From Candidatus Sumerlaeota bacterium (GTDB lineage: Bacteria > Sumerlaeota > Sumerlaeia > SLMS01 > JAHLLQ01), in NCBI GenBank assembly GCA_030156535.1, contig JASGMJ010000005.1, forward strand, positions 40,930 to 104,929: DNA of 64,000 bases, in the 5' to 3' direction. Below, piece by piece: positions 33,601 through 43,106 of the stretch; the first letter of the stretch is position 1, and every line of letters begins with the position of its first letter. The translations under genes and the position numbers were made by a program. Under the pieces are notes generated by a model. It saw only the letters and a list, made by a program, of their open reading frames with translations, was not told the DNA's origin and did not search any database.

Positions 33601-35473
33601 CCTGTTGCTGCAAAAGCGAATCCCAGATTTCCCTGGTCAATTCGTCCCTGGTGTAGCCGGTCAGCGCAGCGATGCCATCGCCGAGGTAAGCGAAGCCTCC
33701 TGTTTCCAAATCTCGTTCATAGGGGATTGCGCCTGCCTGATCGATTGCCAGGCGATAGCGTTCCTCCTGCGTGCGCCGCTCGTCATCCGCGCGCTTGAAC
33801 TCAATGACGCCTGCAATCTCCGTGGAAACAAACGACATGATGGAGAGCGCTTCCGGCCCGTAGGCATGGGGGTCCGTGTAGGACTGCACCACCATCGCAC
33901 CGATGACGTTTCCGTGGACCATGAGTGGAACACCGAGCCAGCTCTTGGGTACATGCCCGATCTGGCGAATGACGCCGGATTCCACGAGACGTTCGTAGGA
34001 AGCCTGATCCACGAGCATCGGCTTTCGCGATCGAATCACCATGCCCGTCATCGAATTCCGCATGGGAACAGGCACAGAATCGTAGACGTCGTTCTCGTCG
34101 ATCGCGTAGGGGAAACGGATCGTGTCCTTCCTCTTGTCATGCAGGGCGATGAAGAAGTTCTCGGCGGGAAGAACCAGGCGAATGGCGGAATGCAGCAGCG
34201 GAAAAAGCTCGTCCAGCGTTCTCGCCGTGCGCACGGATTCGGCCACATGATAGATGGCTTCCTGCAGGCTGTTCTTCCGCCTGATCTCCTCGTAGGCCGC
34301 CTCCAGTTCGTGCAATCGCGCTTGCAGTTCCTGCTCGGCCAGAACCCGGCGCATCGCGGGAGCTGCAAGCCCACCCACCGACTGCAAGAGGGCAAGATCG
34401 CTCTCCGACCACTTTTCAACGGTATAGGACTGTACGGAGAGAATCCCATAGAGCCGGCCGCCGATGGAAATGGGAACGTAGAGGAGGCAGGCCGAGATGC
34501 GCGAATTGTCGCCAAACCGGTTCAACTCGCTGTCCGTCTGCTGAGGGTTGTGAATCAGCAACGGCTCTCCCCGATGCAACTCTGCCCGGGTCTTGTAGGG
34601 TTTTGGGACATCGCGTGTGTTGTCGAGGTCTACGCGCTGACCGTTGATGGTATCGCAGGCCAGGACACGGAGAAAGTCGTCCGACTCGCTGATGCGCTCG
34701 GAAAAGATAAACGCATCCCAGCCGAACAGCTCGATGGTCACGTCACGGATGATGCGGGCGAGATGCGCTGTTGTGTCGGCCTCGACGAGTTTCGCGGCCA
34801 TCGACGCCATGGCCTCCCAATTGCGGCGCGAGACCTCGATGTCCCGTGTGCGTTCCTGGATGCGCGACTCCAGTTCCTGATTCAGTTTTCCGAGCCGCTG
34901 ACTCGTTTCCTTGAGTTCCACGGTCGTCCGCTGCATGGCGATGACGCTTGCGACAACACGGGCGAGAAGTCCGAAGAACTCGGCATCCTGCTCCTTGAAT
35001 CGTCCGTAGTTCTGAAGGTCGTCCACCCGCAACACGCCAATGGGCCCGCAGTCTCCGGGAATGGGAAGCGCCATCGTGGACTTCAGGTGAAGCTGCTCGA
35101 CGTACTGCTGCGGGATCAGCGGCGTGACGGAACAATCGTTCTCGATCACGGGGCGGTTCTCGGCAAAGCAAATTCCCGAGACACTGAGGGAAGCCGGCTG
35201 GGGATCCGATTGGCTGGCGCCCGGAACGGCTGGTGGAGGGGCGACGTCCGAGCGCCGGAGCCCCAACTGAAGGTCGCTCACGAGTCCGCCGCTGGCCGGG
35301 TCGTGCAGCAGAATCGAAATCCGGTCGACGCCGAACTCCTGGCAGACCAGTCCGTGGATGGACTCGACCAAGTCTCCCATGCTCTCCCGGTTTTGCATGA
35401 GTTGCACAACGGATTCCAGAAGCCGCCTTTGACTCTCGCGGTTTCCGCCGCTGCTTTCCGTGCCGTTCATCAT
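30674..35473 (-). CDS. Five-GAF, two-PAS GGDEF-EAL cyclic-di-GMP enzyme
   Basis: A 1,599-residue cytoplasmic signalling protein without membrane segments. Order: GAF1 (about 15-175), short coiled coil, GAF2 (225-385), GAF3 (405-560), PAS1 (570-695), GAF4 (705-860), GAF5 (870-1030), PAS2 (1035-1160), GGDEF (1165-1325), EAL (1335-1595). GAF2-5 share the strand VQSYT. The cyclase site is intact (RLGGDEF near 1252), with a feedback site RGSD five residues upstream. The phosphodiesterase site is intact as well (FEALIRW near 1379, NISARQF, LELTETAL, DDFGTGYSS, LKIDRSF, IAEGAEAEEH). It could make or break c-di-GMP depending on GAF/PAS ligands. The start is one of two adjacent ATGs (35473 or 35470), without a clear ribosome-binding site. 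Divergent from gyrA. Confidence 0.93.
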   Translation of the reverse strand: MMNGTESSGGNRESQRRLLESVVQLMQNRESMGDLVESIHGLVCQEFGVDRISILLHDPASGGLVSDLQLGLRRSDVAPPPAVPGASQSDPQPASLSVSGICFAENRPVIENDCSVTPLIPQQYVEQLHLKSTMALPIPGDCGPIGVLRVDDLQNYGRFKEQDAEFFGLLARVVASVIAMQRTTVELKETSQRLGKLNQELESRIQERTRDIEVSRRNWEAMASMAAKLVEADTTAHLARIIRDVTIELFGWDAFIFSERISESDDFLRVLACDTINGQRVDLDNTRDVPKPYKTRAELHRGEPLLIHNPQQTDSELNRFGDNSRISACLLYVPISIGGRLYGILSVQSYTVEKWSESDLALLQSVGGLAAPAMRRVLAEQELQARLHELEAAYEEIRRKNSLQEAIYHVAESVRTARTLDELFPLLHSAIRLVLPAENFFIALHDKRKDTIRFPYAIDENDVYDSVPVPMRNSMTGMVIRSRKPMLVDQASYERLVESGVIRQIGHVPKSWLGVPLMVHGNVIGAMVVQSYTDPHAYGPEALSIMSFVSTEIAGVIEFKRADDERRTQEERYRLAIDQAGAIPYERDLETGGFAYLGDGIAALTGYTRDELTREIWDSLLQQQVLKDELAELRPEEAVELIIAGKLRNWKAEYLIHTRDGQERWLADSSIVLCDSDGKPTSCLGLLQDITGIKRSSRFNDVLSRLGVRLSAARTPREVAEVASDALLEIPGWDTFFLDFYNRKKDVAYSVLNLDTVDGVRAEYPSIYQKPQPPTETFRRVMREGALLISSNPQELESLAAMGASTRRSASRIFVPIRHHGDEIIGTLSVQSYTADYYSSRDVALVQAIADHCSAALDRTQAEEKLRTAERNVATFGKLAHQLSFVTTAKEAGKLIAEVADDLIGLDAFFLDLYDKSSDTVFGILNMDTIAGKKQVVEGHYVSGPPTVSERRVLAEGAFLLDRAREADRNAAPFMEFGDEQHHSASLMYAPARKGDDIVAFMSVQSYTPHAYTQEHLELLQALADHCAGVLEHIRLEESMRLSEERYALAARGANDGLWDWDLVGGTVYFSPRWKAMFGFEEAEIGTRIEEWFSRVHSEDLEALREKIDEHLSGSAELLQHEHRIQHKDGRIRWMLCRGVAVRDAGGRPLRIAGSLTDITKLKESEAQLLRSAFYDPLTGLANRALFMDRLSHAVRRASRSPQHRFAVMFFDLDRFKLINDTLGHHVGDGLLKGIAVRLFRHFRGSDTVARLGGDEFTVLLEDIKGVRDVIIVADRVLKDFTNPFLIEGNEIHASVSLGIATNEPRHEKVEDILKDADAALYRAKRAGRGRYEVFDETMRDSVCSALDVEAELRDALVREEFELYYQPIFELNTVEVVGFEALIRWNHPAKGLVEPKQFIPVAEECNLVVPIGEWVLREACRQIADWRGQYEKARECYVSVNISARQFASKALTGVIEEELARNGLPASSLHLELTETALQNNPERVGAVLARWREMGMHIMLDDFGTGYSSLTHLNSFPVDCLKIDRSFVSELSESTQSQHIVRAVISLAGIMRMKVIAEGAEAEEHVRLLKELRCDFVQGFLLAAPRPANEIERFLK

Positions 35474-35794
35474 TATTCTGCCATTGGAGGGAGGGAGACA
35501 CCTCAAGTACTCGCAGGAGGGGTCCCGGGTGCTGCCGAAAACTCCGGAAGAGTATGGAGAGCACGATACCCTACTGGGAATGGAGGGCAAGGGGACCTTG
35601 TGCCCATTTCTCGGCTCGCCAGCGGACTACCGCAAAACCCCATAGGCAGACCCGTGCCAGAAATCGACGAATTTCCCCCCTTGATTCTGCCCGCGCACGG
35701 TGGCGAAATGGCTTTGCCGGGCCGGGACACAGCGCGTTCCGCCCCTCTCCGCTCATCTACACGCAAATAGCTGATTAGGCTGGAGTTATCGTCC
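35474..35794. other. Divergent intergenic region between the GGDEF-EAL gene and gyrA
   Basis: These 321 bases must carry two divergent promoters. A possible gyrA -35 (TTGATT, 35689) lacks a good -10 partner. GGAG stands 9 bases before the gyrA ATG. I see no repeat or small gene. Confidence 0.4.
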
Positions 35795-38356
35795 ATGCAG
35801 GATTCCCGCGAGCAAATTATCCCCCTCAGCATCGAAGACGAGATGCGCACGTCCTATCTCGACTACGCGATGTCGGTCATTGTCGGCCGTGCACTGCCCG
35901 ACGTGCGCGACGGATTGAAACCCGTCCACCGTCGTATTCTGTACGCGATGTACACAGGGGGATACCGGGCAAACCGGGCGCATAACAAGTCGGCCAAGAT
36001 CGTCGGCGAGGTCATGGGCAAGTTCCACCCCCACGGTGACTCCGCGATCTACGACACGCTGGTCCGTCTGGCGCAGGACTGGAACATGCGCTACCCGCTC
36101 GTTGACGGCCAGGGTAACTTCGGCTCGGTGGACGGCGATCCTCCCGCCGCCATGCGATACACGGAAACGCGCCTGCTGCCACTGGGCGAGGCGCTGCTCA
36201 CGGACATTGACAAGTCCACCGTGGACTTCATGCCCAACTACGACGGCAAGGAGATGGAGCCCGTCGTCCTGCCCGCTGCCTTCCCCAACCTGATGACCAA
36301 CGGCGCCGAGGGCATCGCCGTCGGCATGGCGACCAAGATTCCGCCCCACAACCTCGGCGAACTGGTCGACGCCCTTGTCGCCCTGATCGACAAGCCCAAG
36401 ACCACGCTGGAGGAGATCCTGACGATCCTCCCCGGCCCCGACTTCCCGACGGGCGGCTACATCCTCGGCCGCTCCGGCATCATCGACGCCTACCGCACCG
36501 GCCGCGGCAAGGTCGTCATGCGCGCCCGCATGCGCACCGAGCAGTTGAAGGGCAACCGCGAGGCGATCATCATCACCGAGATCCCCTTCCAGGTGAACAA
36601 GTCCCGCCTGGTGGCCGATATTGCCCAGCTCACGCGCGACAAGAAGCTCCTCGGCATCAGCGAAATCCGCGACGAGTCCGACCGCGACGGCATGCGCATC
36701 GTCATCGAGGTGCGCCGCGGCGAGGCACCCGAAGTCATCATCAACAATCTGTACAAGCACACGAACCTGCAGACATCCTTCGGGGTGATTCTGCTCGCCA
36801 TCGTGAACAACCAGCCGCGCTACCTCAGCCTCCTGCGCGCTCTCAAGCTCTACATCGACCACCGTCGCGAGGTGCTGCTGCGCGGGACGCGGCACGATCT
36901 CAACCGCGCACTCGAACGCCTGCACATTGTCGAGGGCCTGCTCATCGCCCTCTCCGACATCGACGAGATCGTGCACATCATCCGTTCGTCGAAGGACGTG
37001 GACGAAGCACGCGAACGCCTGATGGACTCCGGCCTCGTCGTGCGCCTGAAGAGGAAGAAGGACTCCGAAGCCGCACGCTCCGGGCTTCTCGAGAGCTACG
37101 AGCACCTCTCCAAGCGCCAGGCCGACGCCATCCTCGAGATGCGCCTGCGCACGCTCACCGCCCTCGAAGTCGGCAAGCTCGCCCAGGAACGCAAGGAACT
37201 CAGGGAACTGATCGACGAACTCGAATCCATCCTCGCCAGCGAGAAGAAACAGTTCTCGATCATCAAGCGCGACCTGCTCGAAATCAAGAAGCGCTTTGCC
37301 GACCCGCGCCGCAGCGAAATCATCAACGACCCCGGCGAGATGACGATCGAGGACCTGATCGCCATCGAGCGCATGGTCATCACGATCAGTCACCAAGGAT
37401 ACATCAAGCGCACCGACACCGAGCTCTACCGCCGCCAGCGCCGCGGTGGAAAGGGTGTCGTTGGTGCCGAGACCAAGGATGAGGACTGGGTCGAGCACCT
37501 GTTCATCGGCACAACGCACGACTACCTGATGTTCTTCACCGACCGCGGCGTGGCGTACTGGCTGAAGGTCTACGAGCTTCCCCAGGCGGGACGCGCCAGC
37601 AAGGGACGCCCGATCGTCAACCTCCTCGAAGGCTTCCAGAAGGGCGAGCAGATCGAATCCGTCGTCCCCGTCTCCAAATTCGAGGAGGGGCACTTCCTCG
37701 TCTTCATCACGCGTCAGGGCCGCGTGCAGCGCAACTCGCTCGACCTGTACAGCAACCCGCGCAAGGTGGGGATCAAGGCCATCAACATCCAGGACGGCGA
37801 CGAACTCGTGAAGGTCGCGCTCACCAACGGTGACCAGGACATCTTCATCGCCACGCGCAAGGGCATGGCCGTGCGCTTCCACGAAACCGACGTGCGCGCC
37901 GCTGGACGCTTCACCCAGGGTGTCGCCGGCATTTCGCTCCAGAAGGGCGACTACGTTGTCGGCGCCGAAGTCCTGCGCCCCAACTCCACGATCCTGACGG
38001 TGTGCGAGAAGGGCATCGGCAAGCGCAGCAACGCCGAGGATTACCGCCTGATCAAGCGCGGCGGCAAAGGCGTGATCAACATCCGCGTGACCCCGAAGAA
38101 CGGCGAAGTGGCCGGCATCATCGAGGTCTCCGACAAGGACGAGGTCATCGCCGTCACCGACCGCGGCCAGACGATCCGCTGCGGCATGGGCGACTTCCGC
38201 GTCATCGGCCGCGCCACCCAGGGCGTGCGCCTGTTCAACGTCAACGATGGCGACCGCATCACGGCCATCTCGCGCGTCGAACCCGAGGAAGAAGACCCCG
38301 GCGACGGCACCGACGAAGGCGAAGGCCAGGGCGAAGGCGACATGCTGGAGACCTGA
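35795..38356 (+). CDS. gyrA: DNA gyrase subunit A
   Basis: An 853-residue type II topoisomerase subunit that cuts and religates DNA during negative supercoiling. It starts with [20 protein letters not shown]; the catalytic tyrosine is in [10 protein letters not shown] (about residue 120). The quinolone-determining region reads [17 protein letters not shown], with Ser and Asp at the positions equal to E. coli 83 and 87, so it looks quinolone-sensitive. The C-terminal pinwheel contains the GyrA box QRRGGKG, separating it from ParC. An acidic Gly/Glu tail ends the protein. gyrB is not in the window. rarA follows after 49 bases with a hairpin between. Confidence 0.98.
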   Translation: MQDSREQIIPLSIEDEMRTSYLDYAMSVIVGRALPDVRDGLKPVHRRILYAMYTGGYRANRAHNKSAKIVGEVMGKFHPHGDSAIYDTLVRLAQDWNMRYPLVDGQGNFGSVDGDPPAAMRYTETRLLPLGEALLTDIDKSTVDFMPNYDGKEMEPVVLPAAFPNLMTNGAEGIAVGMATKIPPHNLGELVDALVALIDKPKTTLEEILTILPGPDFPTGGYILGRSGIIDAYRTGRGKVVMRARMRTEQLKGNREAIIITEIPFQVNKSRLVADIAQLTRDKKLLGISEIRDESDRDGMRIVIEVRRGEAPEVIINNLYKHTNLQTSFGVILLAIVNNQPRYLSLLRALKLYIDHRREVLLRGTRHDLNRALERLHIVEGLLIALSDIDEIVHIIRSSKDVDEARERLMDSGLVVRLKRKKDSEAARSGLLESYEHLSKRQADAILEMRLRTLTALEVGKLAQERKELRELIDELESILASEKKQFSIIKRDLLEIKKRFADPRRSEIINDPGEMTIEDLIAIERMVITISHQGYIKRTDTELYRRQRRGGKGVVGAETKDEDWVEHLFIGTTHDYLMFFTDRGVAYWLKVYELPQAGRASKGRPIVNLLEGFQKGEQIESVVPVSKFEEGHFLVFITRQGRVQRNSLDLYSNPRKVGIKAINIQDGDELVKVALTNGDQDIFIATRKGMAVRFHETDVRAAGRFTQGVAGISLQKGDYVVGAEVLRPNSTILTVCEKGIGKRSNAEDYRLIKRGGKGVINIRVTPKNGEVAGIIEVSDKDEVIAVTDRGQTIRCGMGDFRVIGRATQGVRLFNVNDGDRITAISRVEPEEEDPGDGTDEGEGQGEGDMLET

Positions 38357-38359
38357 TAC

Positions 38360-38387
38360 GCGGCTCCGCACCGCCTGACAGAGCCGC
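38360..38387 (+). terminator. Hairpin between gyrA and rarA
   Basis: GCGGCTC (38360-38366) and GAGCCGC (38381-38387) form a perfect 7-bp stem with a 14-nt loop, 3 bases after the gyrA stop. No T-run follows, so it may attenuate rather than end transcription into rarA. Confidence 0.4.
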
Positions 38388-38405
38388 ACGATTCAAGGAC
38401 CCCGC

Positions 38406-39821
38406 ATGGAAGACCTCTTTGAAGACGACGACTCGCTCCAGCCGCCACCACCGCCGCATCCCGCGGCGCCGTCCGTGATCGGCCGCGAAGCCGCGCGTCA
38501 GCCGCTCGCCGACAAACTGCGTCCTTCCTCCTTCGACGACTTCCTCGGCCAGGAAAAGCTCGTCGGCCCCGGCGCACCCCTGCGCCGCCTCATCGAGAGC
38601 GACCGCATCCCCTCCATGATTCTGTGGGGACCGCCGGGCTCGGGGAAAACGACGCTGGCCATGCTCATCGCCCGCGCCACGGAATCGGATTTCATCACGC
38701 TCTCGGCCGTTGGCGCCGGCGTGAAGGACGTGCGCGCCGTCGTCGAATCGGCCAAGCAGAACCGCCAGTACGCCCGCCGCACCATCCTGTTCGTCGACGA
38801 GATCCACCGCTTCAACAAGGCCCAGCAGGACGCCTTTCTCCCCCACGTGGAGAGCGGCCTCATCACACTGATGGGCGCGACGACGGAGAACCCCAGCTTC
38901 TCGGTAATCTCGCCGCTGCTCTCGCGCTCGCGCGTGTTCGTGCTCGGGGCGCTGGCGCCCGGGCACCTGCGCCGCCTGCTCGAACGTGGCGTCGAACTGC
39001 TCAACCGCGGACTCGGCGAGGGGCGAACAATCTCCGTCGGCGCGGAGGCACTCGATGCCATCGCGGGGCTGTGCGACGGCGATGCGCGGCGCGCGCTCGG
39101 AATGCTGGAGATCGCCGCCGATGTCGTGGCCGCCGATCTGCCGCCCGGAGGCGAAGCGGCGCTCACCCGCGAAATCATCCGCGACACGGTGCAGCGCCAC
39201 CTGCTCTACGATCGCTCCGGCGAGGAGCACTACAATCTCATCTCCGCGCTGCACAAAACCATCCGCAGCAGCGACCCCCACGGCGCACTCTACTGGTGCG
39301 AGCGCATGCTCGTCGCGGGCGAGGACCCGCGCTACCTCCTGCGCCGTCTCGTGCGCATCGCAACCGAGGACGTCGGCCTCGCCGATCCGAACGCCGTGCA
39401 GCACGGCATCGCCTGCCTGCGTGCCTTCGAAGCCGTCGGCCAGCCCGAAGGCGATCTGTTCGTTACCCAGCTCGCCGTCTACCTCGCTCTCGCACCCAAG
39501 TCCAACGCCCTGTACAAAGCGTCGAAAGACGTGCGCGCCGAGATCGAACGCTCCGGCACCCTCCCCGTGCCAATGCATCTGCGCAATGCGCCCACCGGGC
39601 TGATGAAGGAACTCGGCTACGGCGACGGCTACACCTACGACCACGACAGCGAGGAAGGCTTTGTCGCCAAGCAGGGCCTGCCCGACAAACTGGCGGGCAA
39701 GAGGTTCTACCGTCCGGGGCGTGCCGGGTACGAAGGCGAGGCGCGCGAACGCCTGGAAGGCCTCGACCGCAAGCGCGCCGCTCTGCGCGATCCGTCAAAA
39801 GGCAAGGGACGCTGCGGCTGA
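38406..39821 (+). CDS. rarA: Replication-associated recombination protein A (RarA/MgsA)
   Basis: A 471-residue AAA+ ATPase related to clamp loaders, acting at stalled replication forks with single-strand-binding protein. A proline-rich N-terminus precedes LADKLRPSSFDDFLGQEKLV. Walker A is LWGPPGSGKTTLA, Walker B is ILFVDEIHRFNKAQQD, sensor 1 is GATTENPSF. The C-terminal tetramerisation part has HYNLISALHKTIRSSDPHGA, followed by LYWCERML and EDVGLADP. Length is normal for the family (about 440-450) plus the tail. It lies 49 bases downstream of gyrA, likely the same transcription unit, which would link two replication-fork functions. Confidence 0.95.
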   Translation: MEDLFEDDDSLQPPPPPHPAAPSVIGREAARQPLADKLRPSSFDDFLGQEKLVGPGAPLRRLIESDRIPSMILWGPPGSGKTTLAMLIARATESDFITLSAVGAGVKDVRAVVESAKQNRQYARRTILFVDEIHRFNKAQQDAFLPHVESGLITLMGATTENPSFSVISPLLSRSRVFVLGALAPGHLRRLLERGVELLNRGLGEGRTISVGAEALDAIAGLCDGDARRALGMLEIAADVVAADLPPGGEAALTREIIRDTVQRHLLYDRSGEEHYNLISALHKTIRSSDPHGALYWCERMLVAGEDPRYLLRRLVRIATEDVGLADPNAVQHGIACLRAFEAVGQPEGDLFVTQLAVYLALAPKSNALYKASKDVRAEIERSGTLPVPMHLRNAPTGLMKELGYGDGYTYDHDSEEGFVAKQGLPDKLAGKRFYRPGRAGYEGEARERLEGLDRKRAALRDPSKGKGRCG

Positions 39822-39835
39822 GCAACCGTCCGGAA

Positions 39836-39949
39836 CGTTTCGTTTCTGGCCGAAAGCGCAGTTCGTTTTCCGTGCTTCAAGCGCCTGCCATCCGACAAAG
39901 CGGAAGGATCTTCCAGCTTCACCAGTCGAACAACAAACCACGAAAAACG
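39836..39949. repeat. Intergenic inverted-repeat element, family A copy 2
   Basis: About 114 bases filling the gap between the convergent rarA and toroid genes. The left end is AACGTTTCGTTTCTGGCCG (39836-39854). The right end holds CCAGTCGAACAACAAACCAC, then GAAAAACG, whose reverse complement CGTGGTTTGTTGTTCGACTG resembles the GTTCGTGGTTCGGCTGG end of copy 3. In the opposite orientation it aligns with copy 3 at both ends and in size. Confidence 0.5.
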
Positions 39950-39951
39950 CC

Positions 39952-42900
39952 CTAAAATATCTTCCACTTAATCTTAACTTCGTCCGTGCTGCCGCGGTCG
40001 CCTTCGCGCTCGGCACCGGGAAGCGGCGTCGAGCCCGGATCGTCGCCCGATGATTCGCTCGCCGCGCCCCCTTCTTGAGGCGATTGCAGGCGCTGCATCG
40101 AACCCGTTGAGGGATCGGAGAGCTTGTTGATCGGGGTGAACCGTGGGCGGTCGTCCTCGGCAAACAAATTGGCCAGCAGCCCCTGCGCCATGTCCAACGG
40201 AGGCGGCGGCAGGGCCGAAAGGCCCGAAGTGCGTTGCTCGCCGGAAAGCCCTGGTGGCGTCGGCGCCGGCTTCGAAGCGTTCGGCGACAGCTTGTGCGTC
40301 GGACGGTCGTCGTGCGAAACCTCGATCCCCTTCTGGATGTCGTCGGAGGACAGCGGCGTGTGGCGCGAAGAAAGCGGAGCCTTCGGCCGCGCTGGCTTTG
40401 CATCAGGCGGAGGCGTGGGGCGCCGCACTTCAGCCGAAGAGGGCGAAGGAGGCATCAATCCGGAAATGGGCAGGCGGTCGCGATGGAGTTCCTGCGTCTG
40501 GTCGCTGGCAAACTCGCGCGAGGGCATCCGTGGCGGCGATGCGGCAGCGGCCGGCGGACGGCGTTTGTCCTTCAGCGGCTCGAAGGGGAAGGCACGATCA
40601 GAGGAGGGCTCTCTTCCCGAACGCGCCGCTGCCGGCTTGCTCTTGCGCGCCACCGGGAACTGCGCGCCGGAAATGCGCGGCCGCGACGGCGGGAAGCCAA
40701 CGGCCGAGTCCGGCTCGCCCTGGGCATACTTGAAGTCCGGGCCGAGTTGCTGCACGCGTTCACCCACCATCACGTTCGAGAGATCCGTCTCCCGTGACTG
40801 ACGCGCCGCGATCTCCTTGCGCCGCCGCACCTCCACGCTCTCGGGCATCACCAAATCCTTTTGCAGGGTGACAACCGACGTGCGCGACGCGGCTTCCATC
40901 ACACTGCTCGAATCCCCCGAGAGCGCAGCGTGCGGGATCGCCATGTGCATCTCGATGAGTTCCGCGTGGGCGACCAACCCCAGCGTCCACGCATAGGAGA
41001 GAGAGGTCACCATCCCTTTGGGCTGCCACCAGTCCGTATGGAAGAGCGCGCCAATGCCCTGGCCGCGGCGCGCGTTGAACTCCCCGTCCACGCGGGCGAG
41101 CAACTGTGTCGCGAACGTGCGTCCCTCGCGGGCGCGCTCGCCGTAGTACGAATCCCCGGTCAGCGCTGCCAGCTTCTGCATCTCGCCGTAGCTGATGAGC
41201 CCGTTGGCGGTCAGCATCGGAGCCGCGGGCGAGGAGATGTCGCCCCCGCGCGTCATGAAGCCAGTCATCCCCAACAGCGATTCCGGCGGAAAGGTAATGT
41301 TCCATGCCATACGGTAGGTCAGCGCCAGATCGGCCGCCTTGCGCGCCAGCTCCAGCCAGCGCGGCGAACGGTCCGCCTCGTACAGCATCATGTACGCGAT
41401 CAGCGCCATGTGGCAATCGTCGACCGTCGGCGCCAGGGGAAGGTCCTCCACGCATCCGTAGAGAAAACCGTTCTCGATGAACTCGGCGTAGTACTCGCCC
41501 GCGTGGCACGCCGCTTCCAGGTATACATTCGATGCGAAGAAGTGATTGCACGCCGCCAGCGCGCCAATCCAGCAGACCCCCGCGCACCCATCGTAGGAGA
41601 ACACCTCGCCCGTTTCCGCATCCCAGTACGCCGGGAATGCTCCGCTATCGAGCTGGTTCTGGATCGCGTAATTCAGGCTGGAGGCAATGGCCCCGTACCA
41701 CAGCGGATGCGAGGTGTTGGCCTGCAACTCCAGCCGCAACACCCGAACAAAAAACAGCAGTGCCTCGCCGATCGTGCGCGCGTGCGTCAGACCATCGCGC
41801 GGCCCCGCGCCCGCCATCGGCCCCTCGTCGAGATCCAGCAGCGGCCACAACGTTCCACACGGCGACACGTTCGAGGCAATGTTGTCGAGCACCGACGTGG
41901 CCGCGCGCACCAGGTTCGGATTCATCACATCGCGTCCGTGCCACAGCAGCACGTAGGCGGGCAGCACTCCGCTCTGCCACCCCACGTGCATGTGCGCCAG
42001 TTCCACCTGCGTGCCCGGCAGCGCAAAATGCCGGTCGAAGCAGGCGCGCTCGTGAATCATCCGGTTTGCTTCGTCCAGATGCCACTGCATCAACCCCTCG
42101 ACCGCCAGGTGCTGCGCCCCGATCGAGCTCACTTTTGGCCTTGGCGGCTGGATGCCCCAGAGCTGCCGGTACAACGCACGGTACAGTTCTTCGCGAACGC
42201 CTTCCGCCTGCTCAATCAGGCCGAACTGGACGTTGAACTCGAAGGGACGCCCTTCTTCGAGCAGCGTGAAATGCTCTTCCATCTCCGTGCCCGTGCCGCT
42301 GCAGAAGGAGAACTTCACCGGCTCCTCGCAGAAGGGAGCCTCCGCCCTCAGCACGGGAAATCCGTCCTCGGTGCTGAACCCGATCGACGTCAGCCCCCGC
42401 CCATGCAAGCGCTGCTCGGAAACCGACGCGAACTCCTGGGTCATCACAAAGCCGACCACGTTGTACGTCTGGCAAATGACGACCGGCAACGCCGCGCGGT
42501 CGCACCGGAAACTCCAGTGATTCGAGACGAATCCCGCCGGATCGCGGTGAATCTCCGAATAGCACGGGTACACGTGCTGGCAGTCGCGCACCTTGTTCTC
42601 GTTGTAGAACAAGCCGGGGATCAGCCACTCCGGATCCGCCTCGCCCGGAAACTCCAGACAAACCGCCAGCCGCAACGTCACGGGTTCCCCCGTGTTCTGC
42701 AACGTCAGAGCCAGGCCAAGGCCCTCGGTCTCCTCGTCGTAGGTGATGCTTCCGTCCAGCGCCAGCGAGTCCGTCGTATAGCCGTGAATCGCCAACCCCT
42801 CGCCCCCCGTCTGGGGAATAAGCCGTTGGATCGTGAAGAGGACGGGCTGCTTGCCCTGCTCGTACAGAACCAGGATCAGGTGCGCACGCAACTCACCCGC

Positions 42901-42984
42901 CGGACCGTTTGCGGGCCGCGTGACACGAACACCCCGATGGTCCGGCGCAAGGACATACGGGCCGATTTCGACTTCGTCTGCCAA
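39952..42984 (-). CDS. Large unknown protein: beta-sandwich, alpha/alpha-toroid domain and disordered tail
   Basis: A 1,010-residue soluble protein without a signal peptide. Residues about 1-270 are beta-rich. About 280-690 are paired helices with conserved aromatic/acidic turns (GTLWPLLDLDEGPM, WDAETGEVFSYDGCAGVCW, MAWNITFPPESLLGMTG, DISSPAAPMLTANGLIS), the pattern of six-hairpin glycosidases and related (alpha/alpha)6 folds. About 720-1010 are Pro/Ser/Arg-rich and probably disordered, ending DEVKIKWKIF. A carbohydrate-active role is possible, but no catalytic pair can be named. The start is TTG at 42984, with AGAGG 5-7 bases upstream. It lies in the same direction as the RDD gene, 122 bases away. 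Confidence 0.7.
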   Translation of the reverse strand: MADEVEIGPYVLAPDHRGVRVTRPANGPAGELRAHLILVLYEQGKQPVLFTIQRLIPQTGGEGLAIHGYTTDSLALDGSITYDEETEGLGLALTLQNTGEPVTLRLAVCLEFPGEADPEWLIPGLFYNENKVRDCQHVYPCYSEIHRDPAGFVSNHWSFRCDRAALPVVICQTYNVVGFVMTQEFASVSEQRLHGRGLTSIGFSTEDGFPVLRAEAPFCEEPVKFSFCSGTGTEMEEHFTLLEEGRPFEFNVQFGLIEQAEGVREELYRALYRQLWGIQPPRPKVSSIGAQHLAVEGLMQWHLDEANRMIHERACFDRHFALPGTQVELAHMHVGWQSGVLPAYVLLWHGRDVMNPNLVRAATSVLDNIASNVSPCGTLWPLLDLDEGPMAGAGPRDGLTHARTIGEALLFFVRVLRLELQANTSHPLWYGAIASSLNYAIQNQLDSGAFPAYWDAETGEVFSYDGCAGVCWIGALAACNHFFASNVYLEAACHAGEYYAEFIENGFLYGCVEDLPLAPTVDDCHMALIAYMMLYEADRSPRWLELARKAADLALTYRMAWNITFPPESLLGMTGFMTRGGDISSPAAPMLTANGLISYGEMQKLAALTGDSYYGERAREGRTFATQLLARVDGEFNARRGQGIGALFHTDWWQPKGMVTSLSYAWTLGLVAHAELIEMHMAIPHAALSGDSSSVMEAASRTSVVTLQKDLVMPESVEVRRRKEIAARQSRETDLSNVMVGERVQQLGPDFKYAQGEPDSAVGFPPSRPRISGAQFPVARKSKPAAARSGREPSSDRAFPFEPLKDKRRPPAAAASPPRMPSREFASDQTQELHRDRLPISGLMPPSPSSAEVRRPTPPPDAKPARPKAPLSSRHTPLSSDDIQKGIEVSHDDRPTHKLSPNASKPAPTPPGLSGEQRTSGLSALPPPPLDMAQGLLANLFAEDDRPRFTPINKLSDPSTGSMQRLQSPQEGGAASESSGDDPGSTPLPGAEREGDRGSTDEVKIKWKIF

Positions 42985-43106
42985 CGTGCCTCTACCTTCT
43001 TCTCACAGGCTGGCTCAATCCCCGTCCGTATAGGCGGAGCGGCAATCTGCTGGCAAGTGAAAGCTATCCAGTCGTCTACTCCGCACGACGCCCAAATCCC
43101 CTCCGG

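Noticed and set aside
35786..38389. 867-codon minus-strand open frame opposite gyrA
   Set aside because: It is the mirror of a clearly conserved gyrA with strong third-position GC, which creates long antisense frames. The product is low-complexity Asp/Val/Ala-rich without a domain.
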